From Drouetiella hepatica Uher 2000/2452 (lineage in GTDB: Bacteria > Cyanobacteriota > Cyanobacteriia > Elainellales > Elainellaceae): a stretch of DNA of 64,000 nucleotides. Shown here piece after piece: positions 17,570 to 25,626 of this stretch. The stretch lies in NCBI GenBank assembly GCA_019359505.1, contig JAHHHD010000007.1:124001-188000 (forward strand), given 5' to 3'. Both the position numbers and the translations under genes were made by a program. The notes beneath the pieces are model-generated. The model was not told where the DNA came from and searched no databases. It saw only the letters and a program-made list of their open reading frames with translations. Numbering within the stretch: position 1 is the stretch's first letter; every line of letters starts with the position of its first letter.

Positions 17570-18292
17570 ATGACCGATTGGGTTTATGCCTATCCACCGC
17601 TGCTGTACGGAACGCTAATTAAGCGATACAAACGGTTTTTTGCCGATATTTTGCTTGATTCGGGCGAAGAAATTGTGGCGCATTGTCCCAACACAGGACC
17701 GATGACCGGAATTTGCATTCCGGGCAATCGAGTTTGGGTGTCTCGCAGCGACAGCAAGACTCGAAAATTGCTCTACACCTGGGAAGCGATCGAAGTGCAT
17801 GACATTCGATCGACCTGGGTAGGCGTGAATACGGCTTTACCTAATCGTCTGATCAAAGCTGCCCTCACCGATCGGCTGTTTCCAACGCTGGGTCGGTACA
17901 GCGAAATTCGCGGCGAAGTGCCTTATGGACTGGATAAAAAAAGCCGCATCGATTTTCTGCTAACGGGCGAAGAGACACCGCCCATTTACGTAGAGGTGAA
18001 AAACACGACCTGGACGAACGGCGAAATTGCTTTATTCCCCGACACCGTTACCACGCGTGGACAGAAGCATCTGCGGGAGCTAACAGCGCTGCTGCCCGAA
18101 GCGCGATCGGTGATGCTGTACTTAATCAACCGGGACGATTGCACTCAGTTTGCTCCTGGAGACAGTGCTGACCCAGTATATGGAAAGTTGCTGAGAGAGG
18201 CGATCGCCCAAGGTTTAGAAGTGCTGCCCTGTCGATTTGAAGTAACTCCAGCAGGCGTAAGATATGTGGGAATAGCGGAGCTAGTAATTTGA
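17570..18292 (+). CDS. sfsA: DNA/RNA nuclease SfsA family protein
   Basis: A 240-residue protein of standard SfsA length. Conserved marks are RYKRFFADI, AHCPNTGPMTG, SRIDFLL followed by YVEVKNTTW (PD-(D/E)xK-like core with Glu and Lys), FPDTVTTRGQKHLREL, and the C-terminal L-x4-QGLEVLPCRFEV. It was first named for sugar-fermentation stimulation in E. coli; later work supports a nuclease. It is monocistronic. There is no local clue to its target. Confidence 0.93.
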   Translation: MTDWVYAYPPLLYGTLIKRYKRFFADILLDSGEEIVAHCPNTGPMTGICIPGNRVWVSRSDSKTRKLLYTWEAIEVHDIRSTWVGVNTALPNRLIKAALTDRLFPTLGRYSEIRGEVPYGLDKKSRIDFLLTGEETPPIYVEVKNTTWTNGEIALFPDTVTTRGQKHLRELTALLPEARSVMLYLINRDDCTQFAPGDSADPVYGKLLREAIAQGLEVLPCRFEVTPAGVRYVGIAELVI

Positions 18293-18370
18293 GAGTACCC
18301 ATGCGGGTACTGTAGACTTCAATTAACAAAAACCTATAGTGGATTCATAGTTGCCTAGAAGCCAAAAAAT

Positions 18371-18970
18371 ATGCTTGTTTCTACTTTTGAAGTTCTCCTT
18401 AAGCCTCAGTTTCCTAAAATTCCAGGTGGTTTTGATGTACTTACCCGGACAACAGTTCAAGGCTATTTTCTGACGATCGCCAACGTCAATTTCTTTCCTG
18501 TTACCGTGTCTGTGGTCTTGACAATCAAGTTTCCTATTAACCTTGATGACCCTTCAGAGCGTCCTACATCGTTTGTAGATTTTATTAATGCTGTTGATAT
18601 TTCAGGACAAAATATTTTCCCAAACGATCCTCAAGCAGTGCTGGTTCCAGAGATTGTTCCACAAAACAATAAGGCGCGACTAACCTTCACTATTCCTGAA
18701 AATGCCACTAGCTTATTTGTGTTGCAGCCTGATTTCATTAAGCAACCTGAGCTACTTAAAGAGGCAAATTTTGAAGCTCGTGGATATGTCGAAATTTTCT
18801 TGTCCTCACTTTCAGGATCAGACACAGCAACCCTGCTAGTTAATCCTGAACAACGTGGAACCTTCTTTAAAGCTTTGGATACTGAGGATCCAGCCGCAGT
18901 TGCACTTGATCAAACCACCTATAACCTGCCTGTTAGCAATGGTGGAGTTTTCAAACTCTCTAACGCGTAA
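18371..18970 (+). CDS. Hypothetical beta-rich protein
   Basis: A 199-residue protein I do not recognise. It is rich in alternating hydrophobic strands with frequent Pro and Gly (for example VTVSVVLTIKFP and NKARLTFTIPENATSLFVLQP), suggesting an immunoglobulin- or jelly-roll-like beta sandwich. No signal peptide, Cys or membrane helix is visible. The start is an ATG 78 bp after sfsA. Another gene, DUF1350, follows in the same direction after 95 bp, so a shared transcript is possible. Confidence 0.65.
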   Translation: MLVSTFEVLLKPQFPKIPGGFDVLTRTTVQGYFLTIANVNFFPVTVSVVLTIKFPINLDDPSERPTSFVDFINAVDISGQNIFPNDPQAVLVPEIVPQNNKARLTFTIPENATSLFVLQPDFIKQPELLKEANFEARGYVEIFLSSLSGSDTATLLVNPEQRGTFFKALDTEDPAAVALDQTTYNLPVSNGGVFKLSNA

Positions 18971-19065
18971 TACAGTTCTGCTTGTTCAAATTGGCTTGAG
19001 GGGTGAATTAAATTTCACCCCTTTTAGTTGCTTCTGTTAGAACAATTTTACAATGTGAAAATACG

Positions 19066-20094
19066 ATGCCTGGAACCTTTAAGTTTAGTCCAATTTCTTT
19101 TAGCTGGGTTGCAATTCATCCCCAACCTAAAGGGGTTATCCAGTTCATTGGAGGTGCTTTCTTCGGCACTTTTCCAACTGTTTTCTATAGATATTTCCTG
19201 CAAACATTATTTGAAGAAGGCTACACAATCATCGCGCTGCCCTTCAGGTTTAGTTTTCGTCACTGGGCGATCGCGATCGACCTGCTTAAGGAGCAAGAGA
19301 TATTGCGCCACGAGCTGACAGAAATTGCCAACAAATTAGGCTATCAGAATGAAATCTATCAAGATAAAGCCAACTACTTTTGGCTAGGACATAGTTTAGG
19401 GTGCAAATACATTGCGCTTCTAGAATTCTTGAGCGGTCAACAGTGGAAACAAATCACAGAGTCTAGCCTTGGGCAGGCTGCTTACCAGCAGATTGAAGCC
19501 CTTATTGTCAGCGCTGGATTAGAAAATGCCTCTATTTTGGATCAACCGTCTTTACTGATTGCACCTGATATTAGCGATACAGAAAGCGCCATTCCGGTTC
19601 GGCCGATCGCTCACTTTCTCGATCGTATCGGGCTAGGGGCAAAGCCAACGAGAGATCAAACTCAACGCTTTGTTGAGCGCAGCCTTTTGTTTAACTTAAC
19701 CGCCCTTATTTCTTTTGATAGCGATACGTTAGCGGGCAGTGAAACTGATGAATGTCGGTCTGAAGATGTTAGATCAAACAGCGACGTGCTGTGGCTGTTT
19801 GGGGAGTTAAAGAAGAGAAAGTTTCCAATTTTGCATAAAGAGTTAGAGGGCAAGCATCTAGAGCCTTTGGGCGTGAAGATAGGTGAATTCATAGTGGATC
19901 TCAATCCGTTTGACATATTTATCAAGCCGCTTCAACGCAGACAACTTGAGCAATTTGCCATTCTATTTTTAGATGAACTGAAGCAACGGCAGAGTCAGCT
20001 TAGTGTTGATTTAGAATCGCTAGAGGATGACATTCTCAACTCAAAGAAATCATCAAACTCTACTCGTCCCATTTCCTTAGAGGCTAAGAATTGA
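19066..20094 (+). CDS. DUF1350 family protein, alpha/beta-hydrolase-like
   Basis: A 342-residue protein of the plant-cyanobacterial DUF1350 family. VIQFIGGAFFG, then LPFRFSFRHWAIA, then FWLGHSLGCKYIALLE form a hydrolase-like core whose GHSLG elbow could carry the nucleophile Ser. The charged C-terminal tail (residues 290-342) is variable. The biochemical function is not established. Plastid homologues exist, pointing to a chloroplast-lineage role. Confidence 0.82.
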   Translation: MPGTFKFSPISFSWVAIHPQPKGVIQFIGGAFFGTFPTVFYRYFLQTLFEEGYTIIALPFRFSFRHWAIAIDLLKEQEILRHELTEIANKLGYQNEIYQDKANYFWLGHSLGCKYIALLEFLSGQQWKQITESSLGQAAYQQIEALIVSAGLENASILDQPSLLIAPDISDTESAIPVRPIAHFLDRIGLGAKPTRDQTQRFVERSLLFNLTALISFDSDTLAGSETDECRSEDVRSNSDVLWLFGELKKRKFPILHKELEGKHLEPLGVKIGEFIVDLNPFDIFIKPLQRRQLEQFAILFLDELKQRQSQLSVDLESLEDDILNSKKSSNSTRPISLEAKN

Positions 20095-20205
20095 CAGATT
20101 GCTTCACAATCGCTGCTGATTAAGCGATCGCAATCAACAGCTCAACCTAACTCCCAATAGCTTTGCACTGGCAAACTGTGCAATGAGGTGATAAAACAGG
20201 CTTTG

Positions 20206-20242
20206 TTGGGGAGTTTGCGCCCGCAGGGCGCAAACTCCCCAA
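20206..20242. repeat. 17-bp-stem palindrome
   Basis: Perfect arms of 17 bp, TTGGGGAGTTTGCGCCC (20206-20222) and its complement (20226-20242), around a 3-nt GCA loop. It is in the gap after the DUF1350 gene and 16 bp before the next palindromic element. A smaller inverted pair TTGCAC/GTGCAA flanks it at about 20163-20183. Confidence 0.62.
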
Positions 20243-20258
20243 TATGAAATCCACAATA

Positions 20259-20357
20259 ATACCAATTTAAATTGATGAGGCGGCAGATGATTTTCGAGAG
20301 CCGCACTCCGCGCGGCTCTCGAAAATCATCTGCCCTGTTTGGGTCTTAAATTGATAT
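20259..20357. repeat. Palindromic MITE-like repeat, ATACC-end type, copy 2
   Basis: A 99-bp element with 12-bp terminal inverted repeats (ATACCAATTTAA on the left; ATATCAATTTAA as the complement of the right). It contains a perfect 23-bp stem, 20282-20304 with 20312-20334, and a 7-nt loop ACTCCGC. Ends match the element at 3296-3397; the core matches that of 11789-11892. Confidence 0.7.
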
Positions 20358-20458
20358 GAGAACTGCTGCTGAAGTGAGGATGAACTTGGCTTTCAAGGCG
20401 ATAATATTACTGGTGGCTATGCACTACCAGCAATCCTATTGAGAGAGGAGATCGATCG

Positions 20459-20692
20459 ATGAATCCGGCAGACCTTGATCCGGCAACAATTGATTGCGCG
20501 ACGGCTTGCGCTGACGGCTGCGTCTTGGGCGAAAGGTGCCCAAACCAAACGTTTCGCGATCAGACGTCTAAGTTTATTCAGGAGACTTCGCTCGATCAGA
20601 TGCTAGCGATCGCCGAGGAAGCCATTCGCAGGAAAGCAACAGCTCCAACGCAGTGGGTCTTTCCCGAAGACGGCATTCCCAAAGACTCTTGA
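20459..20692 (+). CDS. Small four-cysteine hypothetical protein
   Basis: A 77-residue protein that I do not recognise by name. Its N-terminal part has four cysteines spaced C-x3-C-x3-C-x5-C (residues 13, 17, 21, 27), followed by a short helix and an acidic, Pro-containing tail. The spacing could bind a metal or an iron-sulfur cluster. A good ribosome binding site (GAGAGGAG) precedes the ATG. The gene ends 126 bp before the preferred start of nadA, whose product needs a [4Fe-4S] cluster, so co-transcription is suggestive but unproven. Confidence 0.68.
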   Translation: MNPADLDPATIDCATACADGCVLGERCPNQTFRDQTSKFIQETSLDQMLAIAEEAIRRKATAPTQWVFPEDGIPKDS

Positions 20693-20818
20693 CTTAAATT
20701 TACAGCTTAGCGTAGAAATTTACCACTTTGCTTGCTCACATTTTTGGTAAAAAAAACTATAATCGTAGGCAAGAGACTTGATTTTTCTAGCCTAAATATA
20801 GGAAAAGCGCAATTTACC

Positions 20819-21787
20819 GTGTTCACAACTACTCTTTTTCACCAAAATTCGACGCAATCTGCCCTGCCGATCGACCTCTTCTCAGCCATTCAGGCGCTCA
20901 AGCAAGAGCTGAATGCGGTCATTTTGGCGCACTACTATCAAGATCCAGATATTCAAGACATTGCCGACTATATTGGCGACTCTTTGGGGCTAGCACAACA
21001 GGCGGCGAGTACCAATGCCGATGTGATCGTTTTTGCTGGCGTGCATTTCATGGCAGAAACCGCCAAAATTCTCAACCCCCATAAGCTCGTACTACTGCCC
21101 GATCTCAACGCCGGATGCTCTCTGGCTGATAGCTGCCCTCCTCAAGAGTTTGCCCAGTTTAAGGCAGCGCATCCTGGTCACATCGTGGTTTCCTATGTGA
21201 ACTGCACGGCTGAGATCAAGGCCATGAGTGATATCATTTGCACCAGCTCTAATGCGGTCAAGCTCGTGCAGCAAATTCCGGTAGATCAGCCGATTATTTT
21301 TGCCCCCGATCGCAATCTAGGGCGATACGTGATGGAGCAGACGGGTCGCGAAATGGTTCTCTGGCAGGGGAGCTGTATGGTACATGAAACTTTCTCAGAA
21401 AAGAAAATTGTGCAGCTTCAAATTCATCATCCGGATGCGGAAGTGATCGCCCACCCAGAATGTGAACCTGCCGTGCTGCGCCATGCCCACTACATTGGCT
21501 CCACTACAGCTTTGCTCAACTACTCCAAAAGCAGCGCCAGCTCTACGTTTATTGTGGCGACGGAACCAGGAATTATTCACCAGATGGAAAAATATGCGCC
21601 TGAGAAGACTTTTATTCCAGCACCGCCGATGATCCAGTGTGCTTGTAACGAATGTCCTCATATGCGGCTAAACACCCTGGAAAAGCTGTATCTAGCTATG
21701 CGCGATCGATCGCCAGAAATCACGTTACCTGAAGAAGTGCGTTTGGCAGCCCTCAGACCCATTCAGCGAATGCTGGAGATGAGCTAA
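20819..21787 (+). CDS. nadA: Quinolinate synthase
   Basis: NadA condenses iminoaspartate with dihydroxyacetone phosphate to quinolinate in NAD synthesis. Characteristic segments are [44 protein letters not shown] and [11 protein letters not shown], the Cys-containing ones supplying the [4Fe-4S] ligands. I prefer the GTG at 20819 (322 residues); an upstream ATG at 20732 gives 351 residues with a 29-residue, Lys-rich lead that does not resemble the family. A purine-rich AGGAAA lies upstream of the GTG. Confidence 0.95.
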   Translation: MFTTTLFHQNSTQSALPIDLFSAIQALKQELNAVILAHYYQDPDIQDIADYIGDSLGLAQQAASTNADVIVFAGVHFMAETAKILNPHKLVLLPDLNAGCSLADSCPPQEFAQFKAAHPGHIVVSYVNCTAEIKAMSDIICTSSNAVKLVQQIPVDQPIIFAPDRNLGRYVMEQTGREMVLWQGSCMVHETFSEKKIVQLQIHHPDAEVIAHPECEPAVLRHAHYIGSTTALLNYSKSSASSTFIVATEPGIIHQMEKYAPEKTFIPAPPMIQCACNECPHMRLNTLEKLYLAMRDRSPEITLPEEVRLAALRPIQRMLEMS

Positions 21788-21797
21788 GGCAAAACTC

Positions 21798-22895
21798 TCA
21801 CAACCACTGCTCGGCGATCGTCACGCCACGCTGCTGCATGGTCTGCTGAAACAAGTCAGTCGGCAACGCCTGCTCTACTGCCCACACGCCGGGGGAGTTG
21901 AGCTGTCCTGATAGCATGAGCTGCGCTACGCTCCCGGTGCCGTAGCCTACTGCTGCCGCCGTGTCACTCTGCACAAACGTAGAAACATACCGGACGGGCT
22001 GCCCTGCTTTGTATCCTCGTATCTCGGCTCGCATAGCAACCCCAATGCCGCTAAAGCGATTAGTCACTGAAGTCATGCGGTAGCTGACTTGTGACAAAAA
22101 CTCGACGACTTGAGACTGATGCACCCAAGCACGCGGAAAAACATTGGCAACGATCGCCGTTAGATAGTTATAAAAATCAGGTGTAGAGCCAAATTTCACA
22201 ATCACCGTCGCCACCGGAAAGCTCTCAGTTAACGTCAGTGCTTCTGGCATATCAAACCAGTACACTCCCGTTTTCCCAAACGGTTGAGGAAACTCGACAG
22301 TTTCCCGCCCGGTGTAAGGTTTTACTGTTTGCCACTGGCGATCGAGCCACACCTTAAAAGGATTTTGCAGACCCAGAAAAGTGGTGCGCATTACCGTCAC
22401 GCCCGAACCGCCCGAACCTGCTACTACGTAGCTTAAATGAATATAATCAGCCGTATCTAGCTGCTCAATGCCCTGACGCACCATGCTGTTAGAAATGCCG
22501 GGAAAAACGCCAGTGTTAACGATTGCCGTGACGTTTGCAGCCTTTGCCGCTGCCTGATGGCTTAATGCAGCCTGGGTGAAGGCGCGATCGTCGCTCACAT
22601 CAAGATAGTTCACGCCTTGCTCAATGCAGCTTTGTAGAACCTGCGTATTTCTCTGCCGAAACGGCCCTGCACAGTGAATTACTAAATCGGTTGAAGCAAT
22701 CGCTGTTGCCAACCCCTGCTCGTTAGAAAGGTCAAGCGCTAGGTAATCTACGTTTTGACCCGGCATTGCTCCAAGAGGAGCAACTGAATTACGCCCGGTA
22801 ATCGTCACATGAGCGGAGGTATGAGTTAGCAGATCGATCGCCACACTGTTGCCGATTCGTCCTCTACCTCCCAGAATTAAGACTCGGTTTGCCAT
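21798..22895 (-). CDS. Saccharopine dehydrogenase-like NAD(P)-binding protein
   Basis: A 365-residue protein with an N-terminal Rossmann fold (VLILGGRGRIGNSVA, residues 4-18) and the saccharopine dehydrogenase-like layout: DLVIHCAGPF, then CIEQGVNYLDVSDD, then a long alpha/beta second half. Such proteins are used in varied dehydrogenations and the substrate is not visible. It starts 24 bp after the crtO stop on the same strand, making co-transcription likely and suggesting a link to carotenoid or lipid chemistry by context only. Confidence 0.8.
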   Translation of the reverse strand: MANRVLILGGRGRIGNSVAIDLLTHTSAHVTITGRNSVAPLGAMPGQNVDYLALDLSNEQGLATAIASTDLVIHCAGPFRQRNTQVLQSCIEQGVNYLDVSDDRAFTQAALSHQAAAKAANVTAIVNTGVFPGISNSMVRQGIEQLDTADYIHLSYVVAGSGGSGVTVMRTTFLGLQNPFKVWLDRQWQTVKPYTGRETVEFPQPFGKTGVYWFDMPEALTLTESFPVATVIVKFGSTPDFYNYLTAIVANVFPRAWVHQSQVVEFLSQVSYRMTSVTNRFSGIGVAMRAEIRGYKAGQPVRYVSTFVQSDTAAAVGYGTGSVAQLMLSGQLNSPGVWAVEQALPTDLFQQTMQQRGVTIAEQWL

Positions 22896-22919
22896 ACGCT
22901 ATCCTGCATCAATCTCACT

Positions 22920-24614
22920 TCAGCTCCGTTTGAACACAGAGTCAACGGTTGATTTGAACGAACTTTGCACATCTTTGATCACCTGCGCGAGAGGCTGCTG
23001 AGATTTGAGAAACGCACGGGCGCAATTGCGACCTGGCATTCCAGAAATCGATCCACCGGGATGAGTTCCGGCTCCCGTCAAGTAGAGATTGGCGATCGGC
23101 GTTTCATAGTTGGCAAGTTCAGGCAGCGGCCGGAAGAGAATCATCTGCTCTAGCGTCATGTCGATATGATAGTAGTTGCCATTGTATGCACCTAGACGAT
23201 CGCCCAATTCTGCCGGACTTTCTACCTGACGCGCAATTATCGCTTGCTTTAGGTTAGGCGCATAGTCTGCCAGCTTGTCCAACACGCGATCGGCGACCTT
23301 GTTCTTCAACTCCTCTGTCCAGCCTGTGCCCTGCTGTCCTGTGCCTTCTAGCCCTTCAATTTTGTAGGGTGCAAAGAACTCGATCCAGAGGGTATGGCAT
23401 CCGGGGGGAGCCATTGTTGGATCAAGCATGGTGGGCTGCACAATGTACATAGATGGGTCAGCATCGGGAATACGACCGATTCCAGGTTCGCTATGGGCAA
23501 GTTCCACCTGCTTGACTGAATCTGCAATTAATACAGAACCTATGAGATACTCATCTCGGTGATTGTGATGTTCAAACCGCAGCGGTTCAGATAATGCACA
23601 GTCAATCTTGAGAATAGTTTCGTTGTTGTTAATAATTCGGCGCTCTAGGCGATCGCGCAACTCAGGATCAGCCGAATCCACATCACTAGAATCGACCATT
23701 TGCAAGAATAAACGCTTAGCATCAATGTTAGAAATCACGCCACGAGTGGCTCGATACTCGGTGCCACCCTCAACTCGAACACCCACTGCCCGACCGTCAT
23801 CAATCAGCACTTGCTGGACAGATTGATCGGTCAAAACCTTGCCGCCCAAGCTTTGAACCAAGTTCAGCAAAGCCTCAGTCAAAGCGCCTGTTCCACCTTT
23901 AGGACGTGCCATGCCGGGATTGTGCCGCATCGCCATCATAATGGCACCGATCGCCATATTCTTATTGCTGGGTGGCGCACCTAATTCTGAAGCAAGTCGC
24001 GCTAGAGGAGCCTTGAGAAACTCAGAGTCAAACCATTCATTCAAATTATCCTCGGCACTGCTAAGCATCGTGCGAAACAGATCAAGTGTTTTATTGGAGA
24101 ACCCAACGACTGAAAGCAAATTCTTCAGTTTGGGTACATCATAGTTACCGACAATGTCAATAATAGATTTTGGCGGCGCGTTGAAGATAGGAATAATTCC
24201 GTACAGAAGGCGCTGCCAAAAATCAACAAATTCGGCATATTTCTGAGCATCCCTAGGACTGAACTGAGCAATTTCTGCGCAGGTTTTCTCTACAGAGGCG
24301 TGAGCAAGAAAATACTTGCCGTCAGGATGAGGACAAAATACAACGGGATCGCAATAAAGATACTCTAAGCCATACTTTGTTAACTCTAGCTCTTCTACGA
24401 CAGGCCCTAAGTGAATGAACTCATGATCGATCGCACAACGATTGAACATAAATCCTGGTGCTTCGTCTGGCATTAACTCTTCCGTCGTTGCACCACCCCC
24501 TGGAATAGGGCGCTTCTCTAAAAGCAAGACGCTGTACCCTGCCTTGAGCAAATAGGCAGCACAAGTCAGTCCATTGTGACCTGCTCCAATAATGACAACG
24601 TCGTATGACTGCAT
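22920..24614 (-). CDS. crtO: Beta-carotene ketolase CrtO
   Basis: A 564-residue FAD enzyme of the CrtI/CrtO family. CrtO adds a 4-keto group to beta-carotene, yielding echinenone and canthaxanthin in the membranes. The dinucleotide motif VVIIGAGHNGLTCAAYLL opens the protein. FNRCAIDHEFIHLGP, FDSEFLKAPLARL, IEFFAPYKIEGLEGTG, DYAPNLK and TGAGTHPGGSISGMPGRN agree closely with the known Synechocystis CrtO sequence. The ATG at 24614 begins the domain; an earlier ATG adds 12 residues. Echinenone and related ketocarotenoids serve the orange carotenoid protein. Confidence 0.92.
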   Translation of the reverse strand: MQSYDVVIIGAGHNGLTCAAYLLKAGYSVLLLEKRPIPGGGATTEELMPDEAPGFMFNRCAIDHEFIHLGPVVEELELTKYGLEYLYCDPVVFCPHPDGKYFLAHASVEKTCAEIAQFSPRDAQKYAEFVDFWQRLLYGIIPIFNAPPKSIIDIVGNYDVPKLKNLLSVVGFSNKTLDLFRTMLSSAEDNLNEWFDSEFLKAPLARLASELGAPPSNKNMAIGAIMMAMRHNPGMARPKGGTGALTEALLNLVQSLGGKVLTDQSVQQVLIDDGRAVGVRVEGGTEYRATRGVISNIDAKRLFLQMVDSSDVDSADPELRDRLERRIINNNETILKIDCALSEPLRFEHHNHRDEYLIGSVLIADSVKQVELAHSEPGIGRIPDADPSMYIVQPTMLDPTMAPPGCHTLWIEFFAPYKIEGLEGTGQQGTGWTEELKNKVADRVLDKLADYAPNLKQAIIARQVESPAELGDRLGAYNGNYYHIDMTLEQMILFRPLPELANYETPIANLYLTGAGTHPGGSISGMPGRNCARAFLKSQQPLAQVIKDVQSSFKSTVDSVFKRS

Positions 24615-24742
24615 GAGAAACGCCTCAAGGATAAAATTCTGACGGCGCAAATCGCCTTGGATACCAAGATAGAGAGTTTCTTAGGGGCGATCGTCTGTCC
24701 TTAGAGTGAATCCCAAAGATCTCAGGAAGTCGAGCACTACGG

Positions 24743-25477
24743 CTAACTCTCTACTCTGACAAACGTCCAATTTAGAGCTTTAATAGGAGCCTTTTGCAAA
24801 GCTTCAACGAGATCATCATTGCTCTCATACCTCAGTTCAGACAGATAACAAGCTTCAACATTGACGGTAAATTTTTCATCTTCAAACGGCCAGGGTTCCA
24901 CTGTCAAATGACCATCATTCAACTCGCGCACATCGTAACGCTGACCATCGATCCCGCTCGTAATCTCCAGCGCACGTCCGTCTTCAGGAATCTCCCTTTG
25001 CGCTAAAATCAGGGAAAAGCGATCGCACCACTGCATAAATTGGTAAGCCCGCTCTGCTTCTTCTTCACCAATGCCCAACTGCTGACGGTAGCTTTCCTGA
25101 AGTTGCATCTGACTCTTCAAAAACTGATCCCACTCAGGTGATTCACCCTGCTTGTCTTGAGTCAGGTAACAGACATGTTTAGAGGTCAGTAATGTAACCC
25201 AGCGCCCTCGATAACGAGCATTATTCACCAACTCTTCCAGGGCATCAAAAGAATCGCTTGAATTTAGCTTAAAATCTAGCGGTGCCCCTGCTGGTGTCAG
25301 CTGGTCACCTTCCCATTCTTTTGCCAAATCATCGTGATGAGAAATAGCAGCCAACGTTTCGTAAAGGCGTTCGGGGGAATCTTTTTTGCGCCAGTGTCCG
25401 CCAAGCTGAGCCGCAAGCAAAGCATGTGCCCGATGATAAATGACTTCCCAACCATTCTCGATCAAATTAACAATCAT
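24743..25477 (-). CDS. DUF3891 family protein
   Basis: A 244-residue protein beginning with GWEVIYHRAHALLAAQLGGHW, typical of DUF3891. The following SHHDDLAKEW is an H-x-D/HD-like cluster, and a further CDRFSLIL helix follows; the His/Asp residues could form a metal site, as in HD-domain enzymes. The function is unknown. It is monocistronic, 127 bp before the crtO start on the same strand. Confidence 0.78.
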   Translation of the reverse strand: MIVNLIENGWEVIYHRAHALLAAQLGGHWRKKDSPERLYETLAAISHHDDLAKEWEGDQLTPAGAPLDFKLNSSDSFDALEELVNNARYRGRWVTLLTSKHVCYLTQDKQGESPEWDQFLKSQMQLQESYRQQLGIGEEEAERAYQFMQWCDRFSLILAQREIPEDGRALEITSGIDGQRYDVRELNDGHLTVEPWPFEDEKFTVNVEACYLSELRYESNDDLVEALQKAPIKALNWTFVRVES

Positions 25478-25566
25478 GATTTCTAGTGTTAGGTTTTGCT
25501 TTGGCTAATGTTCACTGCTTATTGTCTAGCGGAGGAGAGAATTTGACTACTATCTCTAGCTATATT

Positions 25567-25625
25567 TATGCGATCGCGCACTTTAGCTTTATGCGATTGC
25601 GCACTTTAGCTTTATGCGATCGCGA
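25567..25625. repeat. Short tandem repeat with HIP1 core
   Basis: Two full copies and one partial copy of a unit of about 23 bp, TATGCGATCGCGCACTTTAGC plus CT, one carrying GCGATTGC in place of the HIP1 octamer. It abuts the 3' end of the RCK-domain gene. Confidence 0.65.
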
Positions 25626-25626
25626 C

